DNA of 61,607 nucleotides, taken from contig NZ_JVOJ01000037.1 of the NCBI RefSeq assembly GCF_001064145.1, forward strand, positions 1 to 61,607. Reading direction: 5' to 3'. Within the stretch, counting starts at the first letter, position 1. Each line of letters opens with the position of its first letter. The notes under the pieces were generated by a model. That model did no database searches and had not been told where the DNA came from. It worked only from the letters and a program-made list of their open reading frames with translations. Origin of the DNA: Sanguibacter keddieii (GTDB taxonomy: Bacteria > Actinomycetota > Actinomycetes > Actinomycetales > Actinomycetaceae). A program made the position numbers and the translations under genes. Of this stretch, positions 1 through 10,800 are shown in pieces.

Positions 1-1023
1 GGCCAGTGGTACTACCTCGACCCCGCCAGCGGCGTCATGCGCACCGGCATGACCGGCGTGGATGGCACGTGGTACTACCTGGATTCGTCGGGTGCGATGC
101 GCACCGGCTGGGCGCACCTGGACGACGGGTGGCACTACTTCGCGTCCAGCGGTGCCCAGATGGGCGGCTGGCTGAAAGACGGGGGCCAGTGGTACTACCT
201 CGACCCCGACACCGGCATCATGCGCACCGAGCCCCTGGAGCTGAACGGTCGCCGCTACGAGTTCGACGCCTCGGGCGCGTGGCGCGGTTACGAGGCTCCG
301 GCCGGCTACCTGCAGCCCACCGACCACATCACGGGCCTCGGGAACGCGACCAACACCCTCACCTGGGGCATGAACGGCACCAAGGTGCGCATCGCCCAGG
401 TGCGCCTCGGCCTGTGGCACTCCAACAAGCTCGCCTCCGTCGACGCTCCCTTCGTGGCCGCCGTCAAGAACTTCCAGCAGCGCGCAGGCCTGCCCGTCAC
501 CGGCGTCGTCGACGAGGCCACCTGGGATGCCATGGATACTGGCTACCCGTGGACCGTCGACCAGTACCAGGCCACGCCCCTGCCCCTGACGGCCACGCGC
601 AGCGAGCGCGTCGAGGCCATGATCGGCTACGCGTGGAACCAGACGGGCTCGTCCTACACGTGGGGAGGGGCAGGCCCCTACGACCAGGGATTCGACTGTT
701 CAGGCCTGGTCCTCCAATCCCTCTACGCCGCCGGCCTCGATCCTCAGCCCATCGACGTCATCAAGCACGCATGGCCCTCCTACCGTACGTCGCAGGAACT
801 CTACGCATACCCGCGCTTCCAGCACGTGCCCCTCGCCCAGCGCCAGCGCGGTGACCTCATCTTCTACACGACGAGCGGCACCGTCACGCACGTCGCCATC
901 TACCTGGGCGACGACATGATCGTCCACACCGACTGGATGGGGCGCCCCGCCCGCATGCAGCACATCACCGCGGGATACGGGTGGGACCGCATGACGCCAG
1001 ACGTCGTGCGCCCGCTGCCCTAG
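1..1023 (+). CDS. NlpC/P60 cell-wall hydrolase with wall-binding repeats, 5' truncated
   Basis: The reading frame is open from base 1, so the N-terminus lies outside the window. Residues 1-95 are four to five aromatic choline/glucan-binding-type repeats (WYYLD...G.MRTG pattern), which usually tether secreted proteins to the wall. Residues about 115-165 resemble a peptidoglycan-binding helical domain. The C-terminal NlpC/P60 domain has the expected triad: Cys233 in DCSG, His297 in VTHVAIY and His309. It should cleave peptide bonds in peptidoglycan stems outside the cell. The stop is followed by a strong hairpin shared with the convergent glycosyltransferase. Domain assignment is secure; the exact bond cleaved is not known. 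Confidence 0.9.
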   Translation, partial: GQWYYLDPASGVMRTGMTGVDGTWYYLDSSGAMRTGWAHLDDGWHYFASSGAQMGGWLKDGGQWYYLDPDTGIMRTEPLELNGRRYEFDASGAWRGYEAPAGYLQPTDHITGLGNATNTLTWGMNGTKVRIAQVRLGLWHSNKLASVDAPFVAAVKNFQQRAGLPVTGVVDEATWDAMDTGYPWTVDQYQATPLPLTATRSERVEAMIGYAWNQTGSSYTWGGAGPYDQGFDCSGLVLQSLYAAGLDPQPIDVIKHAWPSYRTSQELYAYPRFQHVPLAQRQRGDLIFYTTSGTVTHVAIYLGDDMIVHTDWMGRPARMQHITAGYGWDRMTPDVVRPLP

Positions 1024-1038
1024 GCCAGAGACGCAAGC

Positions 1039-1070
1039 GGGCCGGCCGCGGAGTGCTCCGCGGCCGGCCC
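1039..1070. terminator. Bidirectional hairpin terminator
   Basis: A perfect 15-bp G+C-rich inverted repeat (1039-1053 with 1056-1070) separated by two bases lies between two convergent genes. There is no T tract, as is common in high-G+C actinobacteria. Confidence 0.75.
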
Positions 1071-1092
1071 GACTGTCTAAGACAGGTGTTCC

Positions 1093-2136
1093 TCAGCGCC
1101 CCAGCAGGCGACGCAGGATGCGCTTGGGCAGGGACACCGTGCGGCGCAGCGACCGCTGCAGGGCGAATCCGGCATCGAGCTGCTCGTGCAGGGCACTGAC
1201 CTCTCCGCGCAGCTCGTGTACCTGCTCGTGCAGGGCCGTCATCGTGTTCAGCAAGTTCACGTGCACAAGATTCAGCGAGGAGTGGACGCCCGAATCCACG
1301 CGCGCCAGCTCCTCGCGCATCCGGCGGTAGTACTCCGCCGACAGCAGAGCCTGGCCCAGGTGCGGGGATGAAGGGTCCTCCGTCGCGAGCATGGCACGCA
1401 GGTAGCGGTCGCGGATATGCAGGTTGTCCCACTTGTGCAGGTACGCGTCCGTGACGACGGAGTTACCCAGGGACGCATCCATCGTGTCACGGTGGTGCCA
1501 GTAGGCCAGCGGCTCCCCGTCGATGAACCCAACCGGGGAGGCAGCCAGCAGCCGAAGGTTGAAGTCCCAGTCTGCCTGCGTCTGCAGGGATCCGTCCCAG
1601 TGGCCGACCCGGTCGGCGACCTCGCGCCGAATCAGCTGAGAGATCGGCGGCGTGTAGTTCTCCACCATCATGTCCACGAGGGACAGGCCATAGTTATCCG
1701 TCGACAGGACCTCGCGCTCGATCTCGATGCAGGTGCCGTCGGCGCGCACGCGCTCGCGGACGATCTCACAGCGGGTGGCGACGCCGCCCGCCTCGGGGTG
1801 CTCGTCCAGGTAGGCGACCGTCTTCTTCAGGAAGTGCGGGTGCCAGGAGTCGTCATCGTCGTGGACCGCGTAGTAGCGGTTGTGCGACACCGCCAGGCCA
1901 GACTCGAGCGCGGCCTCGCGGCCGTTGGAGACCTCGTTCGTGACGATCGTGATCTTCGAACGAACGGCGCGCTTCTGCTTCTTCACGACCTCGCGGACCT
2001 CGGCCTCGTCGCCGGCGTCGTTGACGATGACGACCTCGTAGTCGTCGAAGCTCTGCGAAGCGATCGATGCGAGGGCACGGGTGAGCATCGCCGGGCGGTT
2101 ACGCGTGCGCACGACGATGGTGACTGTTGGGCTCAT
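1093..2136 (-). CDS. Family 2 glycosyltransferase
   Basis: A 347-residue GT-A fold glycosyltransferase. The N-terminus (TVTIVVRTRNRP) and the acidic cluster HDDDDSW near residue 95 are the nucleotide-sugar and metal binding motifs of family GT2. The C-terminal 70 residues look like a coiled coil with a basic tail ending RRLLGR, perhaps membrane associated. Its start ATG overlaps the stop of the upstream membrane-protein gene as TAATG, so translation is probably coupled, and an AAGGA sequence lies upstream. Context (DUF2142-like protein, RmlB, another GT2) suggests synthesis of a cell-surface, possibly rhamnose-containing, glycan. Acceptor and donor cannot be read from the sequence. Confidence 0.85.
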   Translation of the reverse strand: MSPTVTIVVRTRNRPAMLTRALASIASQSFDDYEVVIVNDAGDEAEVREVVKKQKRAVRSKITIVTNEVSNGREAALESGLAVSHNRYYAVHDDDDSWHPHFLKKTVAYLDEHPEAGGVATRCEIVRERVRADGTCIEIEREVLSTDNYGLSLVDMMVENYTPPISQLIRREVADRVGHWDGSLQTQADWDFNLRLLAASPVGFIDGEPLAYWHHRDTMDASLGNSVVTDAYLHKWDNLHIRDRYLRAMLATEDPSSPHLGQALLSAEYYRRMREELARVDSGVHSSLNLVHVNLLNTMTALHEQVHELRGEVSALHEQLDAGFALQRSLRRTVSLPKRILRRLLGR

Positions 2137-3758
2137 TATGCATCATCCTTCGTAGGGGTAGGAGCGGCGAGGGACGCGTCGATGTCAGGAGTATCGGTGT
2201 CGCACACCTGCGCATCGGCGGTGGAGGCACCAGGGTGGGAATCGCAGGCGAGGCGAGGGCGCGTGCACGCCAGGTACACCCCGCACGTCAACGCCGTCAC
2301 GTAGCCCAACGAGGCGATGAACCACAGCACCATCGGGGTCAACGGCATGTCGGCCCACCACCAATCGACGCCCAAACTCAGGTTGCCTTTCGCGATCCAA
2401 CCAAGCCCATTGATGTTTTCGAGGCCATGAGCGTAGCGGGCGATCGTCGTGTGCATGGCGACTGCTTCAGCAACGCTGAGGAAGAGCACGAACATTGTCA
2501 GCTGGCTCTTCGATACAGTGGCATTCTTGTGGTGTGAGGTGAGCCAGATAATCAGCCACGTGCCCAAGAGCGGAAGCGCGTAGCGTGGATGGTAAGCGCC
2601 GATGTTAGGGAATTCAGGAGGCGTCGCGATCAGCAGCGGGATGCCCGCCATCGCGCCAAAGACGACGAAAGCAGCCAGTGCCTTGCGCAGGTTCATGGTG
2701 CGTGCGCCGTAGAAGAGGACTGCGCCCATGACGAGGAGAGCGACGATCGTCGTGTAGCCGGGCAAGGGCGTGTCACGCCAGCCGGGACCGCCGGACATAC
2801 CAAAAAAGCCGGCGAAATAGTCGGGCAAAGCGCGGATATTACGGATCGCGACCTCGAGGCGTTGGTATCGGGTCACCGAGGGATCCGTTTGGGTGAGGTG
2901 GTGCGACTGTCCGGTCGCAAACATGCACAAGATACCAATGATGCTCAGCGCCGTAGCCGTGCCGATCTCGGGCAGGCGTTTGCGTGTCGTCGCGAGGATC
3001 AGGATGCCCAGGGAGACAACGAAAACGTAGAAGGCGGCATCGCCGCGCGATCCGTAGCACAGCAAGGCGGAGAAAACCATCAGACCCAGGAGGGTCCAGC
3101 GGCGCCACCCACTCGCGTGCAGGGTTGAGAACAGAGCGGCTCCGTAGCAGAACACGCCCGTCAGCGCCCACGAGGTGGGGTTGTTGGAGGCGATGAAATA
3201 GAAGCCCATCGGAGTCCACGCCACGACCGCTGATAGGCCGATGAGGGCCCGCAGGTCCGGTCGCGTGAAGGCGAGGATGGCACCCAGGAGGATGAGGAGG
3301 ATAGCGACGTTGACGGAGCGCATCACCCATACTGAATGCTCGACGTTGTGCCCGGCGAAAAGGTGGTGGAACTGGTAGAAGCCGTAGGGATACTGGCCGT
3401 CGTTGTACCGGTACGAAGGGTAGGTATCGTCGTCCGAGTACCTGTAGCCGCATACGTGCGAGGCGGCGGGATTAAAAGCCTCGCACTGGGAGTAAGCCGT
3501 GGGCACGGGAGGCATGACGTACAGGTCCCCGTCGATCGTGGTCGTTTCGCAGCCAGAGGATTCGATGGGGCGAGGACACCAGGTGGATACGAGGTGGTAG
3601 TCATCGTCGGGGGAGGAACCGGGGGAGGATGCGAAAACCCATCCCATACCCAGCGCGAGTATGCCGACGACGAGAAGGATGAGTGCGAGCGGCCTTGCCG
3701 CAGTGGAGGCGAATCGCGTCGTCAATGAAGTCGAATTATCGGCGTGTGCACGTGACAT
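2136..3758 (-). CDS. Polytopic membrane protein, DUF2142-like
   Basis: A 540-residue integral membrane protein. One helix at residues 24-43 is followed by a soluble segment of about 100 residues with four cysteines, then about ten more hydrophobic segments. The SPDDDYH motif after helix 1 and SNNPTSWA in the middle resemble DUF2142, a family of GT-C-like membrane proteins found with polysaccharide clusters. It is followed by, and overlaps by one base, the GT2 gene. No good Shine-Dalgarno precedes the ATG. A perfect 13-bp tandem repeat lies just upstream. A role in lipid-linked sugar transfer is inferred from context only. Confidence 0.7.
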   Translation of the reverse strand: MSRAHADNSTSLTTRFASTAARPLALILLVVGILALGMGWVFASSPGSSPDDDYHLVSTWCPRPIESSGCETTTIDGDLYVMPPVPTAYSQCEAFNPAASHVCGYRYSDDDTYPSYRYNDGQYPYGFYQFHHLFAGHNVEHSVWVMRSVNVAILLILLGAILAFTRPDLRALIGLSAVVAWTPMGFYFIASNNPTSWALTGVFCYGAALFSTLHASGWRRWTLLGLMVFSALLCYGSRGDAAFYVFVVSLGILILATTRKRLPEIGTATALSIIGILCMFATGQSHHLTQTDPSVTRYQRLEVAIRNIRALPDYFAGFFGMSGGPGWRDTPLPGYTTIVALLVMGAVLFYGARTMNLRKALAAFVVFGAMAGIPLLIATPPEFPNIGAYHPRYALPLLGTWLIIWLTSHHKNATVSKSQLTMFVLFLSVAEAVAMHTTIARYAHGLENINGLGWIAKGNLSLGVDWWWADMPLTPMVLWFIASLGYVTALTCGVYLACTRPRLACDSHPGASTADAQVCDTDTPDIDASLAAPTPTKDDA

Positions 3759-3771
3759 GGAGGACCAATCT

Positions 3772-3797
3772 GAGTGGGACGGATGAGTGGGACGGAT
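3772..3797. repeat. Tandem 13-bp direct repeat upstream of the DUF2142-like gene
   Basis: GAGTGGGACGGAT occurs twice head to tail, 13 bp upstream of the minus-strand start codon. A weak promoter (TTACTT, 16 bp, TAAATT on the minus strand) lies just beyond it, so the repeat would fall in the 5' leader. Confidence 0.6.
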
Positions 3798-3852
3798 AGG
3801 TCTAATTTACACGACAGGCGCACGAAAGTAAGCGCGTCACACCGTAGGAAAG

Positions 3853-4446
3853 TTAGAACACGACGGGCCAGTGGGGCATGCAGGTCGTCAGCGTCCCGTG
3901 GGCGCTCGTGGCCTCGGCGAGGGCCTGCGTGTAGGCGGGATTCACCTCGGGCTTTTCGCCGCGCTTGAGGGCCTCCTCGGCCTCCTGCTGATCGGCGAAC
4001 TCGGGGATCTCGCCGGAGTCGAGGGCCGCGTTGCGCTCGACGTAGACCGCGAGGGCAGCGAGGGCCTGCTTGGAGGTCTCGTCCGTGGCTGCCTGGGTGA
4101 GGCGGTCGGAGTAGTCGTTCTTGAAGGAGGCCGCGAAGGCCTCCCACGCGTGGTGACGCTCGTCTGCGTTGGTTTCCCCCGAGCGCTTGGCCGCCAGCAA
4201 CTTGTAGGCCTGGCCGGTCTCGGAGCCGTTGAGCGCCTCGGTGAAGATCTCGTCCATGGCCGCGCAGCCGGGGGAGGCCGCGTGCAGGGTCGGCATCGCC
4301 GAACCCGACGGCTGGCTGGGCTCTCCCGGGGAAACGGAGGCCGCGGGCATCGACTGTGCGCTCTGGGTGTCCTCGGGCATGGAGCACGAGGCCGTGGCAA
4401 GAGCACAGAGAGCAAGCATCGCGAGCGAGGGGACGAGACGAGTCAC
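3853..4446 (-). CDS. Small lipoprotein of unknown function
   Basis: About 197 residues if translation starts at the GTG at 4446, which has a GGA-rich sequence six bases upstream. A TTG at 4479 would add 11 residues and has less support. A short signal sequence ends in the lipobox ATASC, so the protein should be lipidated on Cys21 and anchored outside the membrane. The mature part is helical, rich in Glu and Ala, with cysteines near the middle and the C-terminus (LTTCMPHW). I recognise no family. It stands alone between the DUF2142-like gene and rmlB, which is divergent from it. Confidence 0.7.
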   Translation of the reverse strand: MTRLVPSLAMLALCALATASCSMPEDTQSAQSMPAASVSPGEPSQPSGSAMPTLHAASPGCAAMDEIFTEALNGSETGQAYKLLAAKRSGETNADERHHAWEAFAASFKNDYSDRLTQAATDETSKQALAALAVYVERNAALDSGEIPEFADQQEAEEALKRGEKPEVNPAYTQALAEATSAHGTLTTCMPHWPVVF

Positions 4447-4575
4447 GAGGGGTCCGTTTCTGTAGGGGGATACGTCCAATCTATCAGCGTCGCACGGCCC
4501 CTCAACGGTCCTCCAGCGTGGCGAATAGTGACGTATCCGACGGGGAAGTGGGGGTCAGTGGCGAGGAATGCGTGA

Positions 4576-5661
<1,086 letters not shown>

Positions 5662-5665
5662 GTCC

Positions 5666-6640
5666 TTGGATCGCGTGACCCGAGACGAGGCCGTGCCTCG
5701 CCCCCGAGTCACCGTCCTTATGGCCACCTACAACGGGATGGCCGAGGGCGGGGCGTGGCTCGACGAACAGGTGGACTCCGTGCTCGCCCAGGTGGGCGTG
5801 GAGGTCCGCCTCGTCGTGTCCGACGACGCGTCGAGCGATGGAACGCGCGCGCACCTTCAGGCGCGTGCCGCGGCCGACCCTCGGATCACGGTTCTGCCCC
5901 AGCGTGACGGTACCCCCGGCGTGACGGGCAACTTCCTGCACCTCTTCACGACGCACGCCCCCGACGGCTCCTACGTCGCCTTCACCGACCAGGATGACGT
6001 GTGGCACGAGGATAAGCTGAGTTCCCAGCTGGCCCTCATGGCCGATCGCGGGGCCGACGTCGTGTCTTCGAATGTCACGTCCTTCCAGTTGCTGCCCGGC
6101 GGGGTGGTGGGGGAGCGTCGCATCATTCGCAAGTCGCAGCCCCAGCGTGCCTGGGACTTCCTCTTCGAGGCTGCGGGGCCCGGCTCCACCTACGTCTTCA
6201 GCCCGAAGGCCCACGAGGCCCTCGTCGACGTGCTGAGGGGACTCGACTACAGTGAGATCGGCGTGCACGACTGGTATGTGTATGCGCTGGCCCGCTCAAT
6301 CGGCCTCACGTGGGTGATCGGCGAGGAGCCGACACTCGAATATCGTCAGCATGGCGGCAACGTGCAGGGCGCAAACTCCGGATCCGGGGCGCGCGACGCC
6401 CGCCTGGCAAAGCTGCGTAACGGCTTCTATCGCAACCAGTTCATTCTGACTGCCCGCGCCGCCCAGAAGGTCGGCACGTTCGACGAGCGCCGCGCGCGCC
6501 AGCTGCGCGCGATCCTGCACGAGCTCGAGGGGCAGGGCGTCGCCTTGAGGCTGCGCTTCGCCCTGCGCTGGACGCAGATCCGCCGCGACCGCGTGGAGGG
6601 CCTCAAGCTCGCAGGTGCGCGCGTCCTGGGCGTGTGGTGA
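5666..6640 (+). CDS. Family 2 glycosyltransferase, rhamnosyltransferase-like
   Basis: A 324-residue GT2 enzyme: VTVLMATYNG at the N-terminus, then SDDASSDGT, and the DQDDVW metal-binding motif near residue 105 seen in many rhamnosyltransferases. The likely start is TTG at 5666, four bases after the rmlB stop; a GTG at 5675 is an alternative. The close coupling to rmlB suggests that it uses dTDP-rhamnose, but this is inference. It should act on the cytoplasmic face on a lipid-linked glycan. The stop is four bases from the stop of the convergent TIGR03089 gene. Confidence 0.85.
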   Translation: MDRVTRDEAVPRPRVTVLMATYNGMAEGGAWLDEQVDSVLAQVGVEVRLVVSDDASSDGTRAHLQARAAADPRITVLPQRDGTPGVTGNFLHLFTTHAPDGSYVAFTDQDDVWHEDKLSSQLALMADRGADVVSSNVTSFQLLPGGVVGERRIIRKSQPQRAWDFLFEAAGPGSTYVFSPKAHEALVDVLRGLDYSEIGVHDWYVYALARSIGLTWVIGEEPTLEYRQHGGNVQGANSGSGARDARLAKLRNGFYRNQFILTARAAQKVGTFDERRARQLRAILHELEGQGVALRLRFALRWTQIRRDRVEGLKLAGARVLGVW

Positions 6641-6644
6641 CCTT

Positions 6645-7376
6645 CTACCTCTGGTAGGTCACGAGGCCTCCGTCAGCGTCCTCCGTGGTGAGAATGTGGG
6701 GGAGCTTGTCCGGCGAGACGGCGTGCGGATCGATGACGACGACAGAGCGTCCCTGCATCCACTGATCCAGCACTTGGCCCGCGCCCGTGCGCACGTCCCA
6801 CAGTAGCGCGACGCGGCGGCCCTGAACCGGCGCCGACGGGCGGGTCCCAGCCAGTGCCTCGTCGCGGGCCTGGAGGAGCAGCGGGGGAGTGTCGACGACG
6901 AGGGCATCCGGCTGGGTGGCGATTTCCGCGAGGCCGTCGAGAGCCCCGTCCAGGGGTCCATCCCATGCGAACGACAGGTACTGCGGCGGTTGTGCCAGCA
7001 CGTGGGCCCCGGCGTCCAATGCGTCGGATGCTTCGGAACCGAGAGTATTGGAGACGAAAAGGTCTCCGGGGAGGGGGCGTCGTGTATCGAGTACCTCCCA
7101 TCCCATCGCGCGCGCTGCGATCTGCCAGAGGGTGTCCTGCCAGGGTTGAAGAGTCGTGTAGATGCGAGTTGGTGTCGCTTCGCCCGTGCCGAACAGGTCG
7201 GCCGCAAGTTCGTTTGTCAGGTAGTTTGCTATCTTCGCTAACCACCGGCTAACCACGGGTCCCCCCAGTTCGACCCGCTCCTGGCCGTATTGGGTGAGTG
7301 CTGGACCTGACCATCCGTTAATCACTGTGATACAGTGGGTGAGCCTGCTCATAGTTTCTAGGGACTTATTGTTCAT
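6645..7376 (-). CDS. TIGR03089 family protein
   Basis: A 243-residue protein with the features of the actinobacterial TIGR03089 family: PALTQYGQERVELGG.VVSRWLAKIANYL near the N-terminus and later VSNTLGSEASDALDAGAHVLA. The fold is thought to be related to the N-terminal part of AMP-dependent synthetases, but no complete adenylation motif is visible, so activity is doubtful. The family sits beside whiB and cell-wall sugar genes in many actinobacteria. An in-frame ATG at 7352 is an alternative start; neither has a clear ribosome binding site. Function unknown. Confidence 0.75.
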   Translation of the reverse strand: MNNKSLETMSRLTHCITVINGWSGPALTQYGQERVELGGPVVSRWLAKIANYLTNELAADLFGTGEATPTRIYTTLQPWQDTLWQIAARAMGWEVLDTRRPLPGDLFVSNTLGSEASDALDAGAHVLAQPPQYLSFAWDGPLDGALDGLAEIATQPDALVVDTPPLLLQARDEALAGTRPSAPVQGRRVALLWDVRTGAGQVLDQWMQGRSVVVIDPHAVSPDKLPHILTTEDADGGLVTYQR

Positions 7377-7501
7377 GGTTTCAAGTATATCGAAGGTCCC
7401 AGACGACCCAAGTACTTAGTAACTGTGAAGTCCTTGAAATTGGGCATTGTTTTACCGCTGGGTCAAGTGCTACGGGAAAGGTCTCAATATCGCGAAACGG
7501 C

Positions 7502-7530
7502 TTGACTTCCGACAACGACACGCGTGTAAT
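7502..7530 (+). promoter_or_regulatory. Promoter of whiB
   Basis: TTGACT (7502-7507), a 17-bp spacer and TGTAAT (7525-7530) form a good vegetative promoter 38 bases before the WhiB start codon, which has AAGGAG as its ribosome binding site. Confidence 0.6.
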
Positions 7531-7567
7531 TCTCGTATTGATTGATTCGTTATAAGGAGCTCCCGCA

Positions 7568-7864
7568 ATGTGGAACATCTTCGGTGACGGGCCCCTGGAA
7601 TGGTCCGAGGACGCCGACGCGGCGCAGTATGCCCGCATTGACGGCCCCCTTGCGTGGCAGCAGCACGCCCTGTGTGCGCAGACGGATCCCGAGGCATTTT
7701 TCCCTGAAAAGGGTGGCTCCACTCGCGAGGCTAAGGCTGTTTGTCAGTCCTGCCAGGTGCGCGAAGAATGCCTGGAATACGCGCTGGCTAACGACGAGCG
7801 CTTTGGCATTTGGGGCGGCATGTCCGAGCGCGAGAGGCGGCGCCTGCGCCGTATGGCCGGTTGA
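7568..7864 (+). CDS. WhiB-family iron-sulfur transcription regulator
   Basis: A 98-residue WhiB protein. The four cluster-binding cysteines are Cys36, Cys59, Cys62 and Cys68 (C-X22-C-X2-C-X5-C), followed by the GIWGG turn at residues 80-84 and a basic C-terminal tail (ERRRLRRMAG) that contacts DNA. WhiB proteins bind a 4Fe-4S cluster and act with the primary sigma factor. The position beside TIGR03089 and a large glycosyltransferase matches the WhiB2/WhmD/WhiB subgroup, which controls cell division genes in other actinobacteria; subgroup assignment rests on this context. The last four bases overlap the next gene (TTGA). Confidence 0.93.
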   Translation: MWNIFGDGPLEWSEDADAAQYARIDGPLAWQQHALCAQTDPEAFFPEKGGSTREAKAVCQSCQVREECLEYALANDERFGIWGGMSERERRRLRRMAG

Positions 7865-10800
7865 GTCCGACGCAGCGCTCCATCGGTGCGATCCTCGTCA
7901 CAAGGGGAGAGGCGCCGCTCACCCAGTCCGTTTTGCGGGCCATCGAGAATCAATCGGTGGCCCCGCATTCGTTGACCATCATCGACGTCGCAGGACGCCA
8001 CGTCACCCCCTTCCCCGCTGATCGAGTTCCCGACGGTGCCGAGCTCGTGCGTGTCGGCCGCGCCCGCAACCTCGGTGACGCGATCCGTCGCGCTCGGGCG
8101 CAGGGTGCCCCTTTCGCCTCGGAGCAGTGGTGGTGGATCCTACACGAGGACAGCGCCCCCGAACCCGAGTGCCTCGACGAGCTCATTCAGGCCGCCGCCG
8201 TCGGCAAGACCATCGGAGCTGTCGGCGTCAAGCAGATGAGCTGGGACGGCAGCCGCCTCCTCGAACTCGGAATCTTTGCCACGGCCAGCGCCCGCCGACT
8301 CGAGCGCATCGGCGATGACGACATCGACCAGGGTCAGCACGATGGCACGAGCGACGTCCTCGGCGTCGGCACCGCCGGGCTGTTCATCAGCGCCGAGGCC
8401 TACGAGGCCGTCGGCGGATTCGATGCCGCGCTCGGTCCCTTCGGCGACGGCCTCGACCTGGGGCGGCGCCTGCACCTGGCCGGGTATCGCGTGATCGTGG
8501 CCCCCAAGGCACGCGTGCGTCATGCCCGCGTCTCCCTCTACTCCGGCCTCGACGGCGCATCGGACACGGACCACAGCGAACCGACGGGGGATGTCTCCGA
8601 CGCCCTCGTCGATGGGGGCGACGCGACCGATGGATCGTTCCGCAAGCGCCGCTACGCGCAGATGTACAACTGGTGCAAGGCCGTGCCCGCCCTCATCCTG
8701 CCGTTCCTGACGCTGTGGCTCCTCGTGTGGAGCCCCGCCCGCGCCCTGGGACGCATCCTGACGGGCCGGGCCTCGCTGGCTCTCCCCGAAATTGGTGCCC
8801 TCGTGTCTCTGATCGGCGCGACCCCGCGCCTGCTGGCTGGACGTGCGCGCGCAGCTCACTCGCGCCGAGTTCCCCGCTCGGCCCTCCGCGCGCTTGAGAC
8901 GGCTCCCGCCTTGCTGCGCAAGGAACCCGCGGGCGTGGACGAAGACGAGCATGGAGAGCGGATCGATCCGCTCGTCGTCGCATCGATGCGGCGCTACCGC
9001 TTCCGCTCGGCGTCGACTGCCCTGGGGCTTCTCATCCTGACTGCCACCCTCGCACTCATGCAGTGGTGGGGCACGGCGAGTGGCCTCGTGGGCGGTGCCT
9101 GGGTGTCTCTGCCCTCCTCGTGGGCCGAGCTGTGGGAAGCCGCGTGGTCCGCATGGATCCCGGGTGGAGACGGATACGCGGGCGGGGCTGACCCGCTGAC
9201 GATCCTCATGGCGATTCTCAGCGCTCCGTTCGCGCCCATGGGCATTACCCCGGGAGCGCTCGCCACCTTCCTGCTGGTCGCGTCGACGCCGATTGCCGCG
9301 ATGATGGCTTGGATTCCCTCGCGCGTGCTCGCCTCGTCTGTGCGCGTGCGCTTCCTCGTCTCTCTTGCCTGGTCTGTGGCCCCCTCGCTGCTCATGAGCG
9401 CCACGCACGGCGTTCTCGCCGCGACGCTCGCACACGCGGCGCTGCCCGTCTTTGCCGCATACTGCGTGGGCCAGCCCAGGCCTCTGCTGGTCGCCGGTGC
9501 CGGCGGCGTCGATGAGGCCCCGCTGCACCCGCGCGGAATCAACGGCGGATGCGCCGCTCTCGCCCTCGTCGTTGCGGCCTGCTGTGCTCCGTGGACGCTC
9601 CCGCTGGGTGCGGCTGCGCTGGCGTGGCGTTCGCGTCGTTCTCTCCTCGTCGCGCTGCCTGCCCTCGTCCTCCTCGTCCCCACCTACGTCTCGATCGCGG
9701 CGCGCCCCGCGGCGTGGCCGGCGCTCGCCTCGACGAGCGGGGGAGTCCACGCCTACAAGCGTGCCGAATCGTGGATGGCGATGCTCGGCATGCCCGCCGC
9801 GCCGTCGACGCCGCTTGAGACCGTTGCTCTGGGCATTATTGGAGCCGGCGTGATCGCCGCCGCGGGCATTGCTCTCCTGCGTCTGCGTACTCGCTTCGCC
9901 GCCCTCGCCTTCTGCGGAGCCTTCGTGGCCGCCGCGGCCGGCTGGGGAGCCTCGCAGATCGGCGTGGGAATCTCCGGCGCGTTCGTCGCTAGCGCGTGGA
10001 CAGCCCCTGCGCTGTCCCTGTCCTTCGGCGCTCTGCTCGTGCTCGCCGCCCGATCCGGGTCGGGTAACGAAGACGAGGCCGAGGCCTCGCGTCCCGCATG
10101 GGACGGGCCGCGTTCCTTCGCCGTGCGAGCCCTCGGTGCCCTGACCGCGCTTGTTCTGGCGGGAGCAGGAGGAGGCGTGGCTGTCTCCGCCTTCGCTGCA
10201 CGCGGCGACGCAGCGGACACCCCGACCTTCACGCTCGCGCAGCGCTCGACCGTTTCCCCGATGTCCTCGCCGATCGTCTCCGCCGTCGCCGCGCAGGCCC
10301 AGCGCTCGACGCGTGCGGGGCGCATCCTCGTCCTCGACGGCGATCCCACGAACGGCACGGTAAACGCGTCCCTGTGGCGCGGCTCGGGCCCCTCCCTGAC
10401 CGATGGTTCGCCGGCAACACGGGCCCTCGCCCTCGCCCAGGCGCGCTCCGGCGCTGCGGAAGGAGTCCTGCGCGACCCCGCAACCGCGTCGCTCGCCCAG
10501 GCGGCCTACACCCTCGTCGTCTACCCCGATGACGCAACCGTGGCGACCCTGGCCGCCCACGGCATCGACACGATTCTTGTGCCGCTGGGTGCCAGCGGGT
10601 CCCAGGCCCTCACCTCAGGGCTCGACCGCGCCTCCGGCCTCGAAAAGGTCGGCGACACGAATTCGGGAACCGTCTGGCGCGTGCGCCCGAACGGCGTGCC
10701 CCCTTCGCGCGTCCGCGTCGAATCTGCGTCCGGCGTGACCACCCCGGTCGGCGGCAGTCAGCTCAGCGTCAGCGGAGACGTTGATGCGGACGGCACCCTC

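Noticed and set aside
8140-10560. An 806-codon frame antisense to the large glycosyltransferase
   Set aside because: Arg/Gly-rich low-complexity product typical of a shadow frame; the opposite strand has GT2 motifs and membrane helices.
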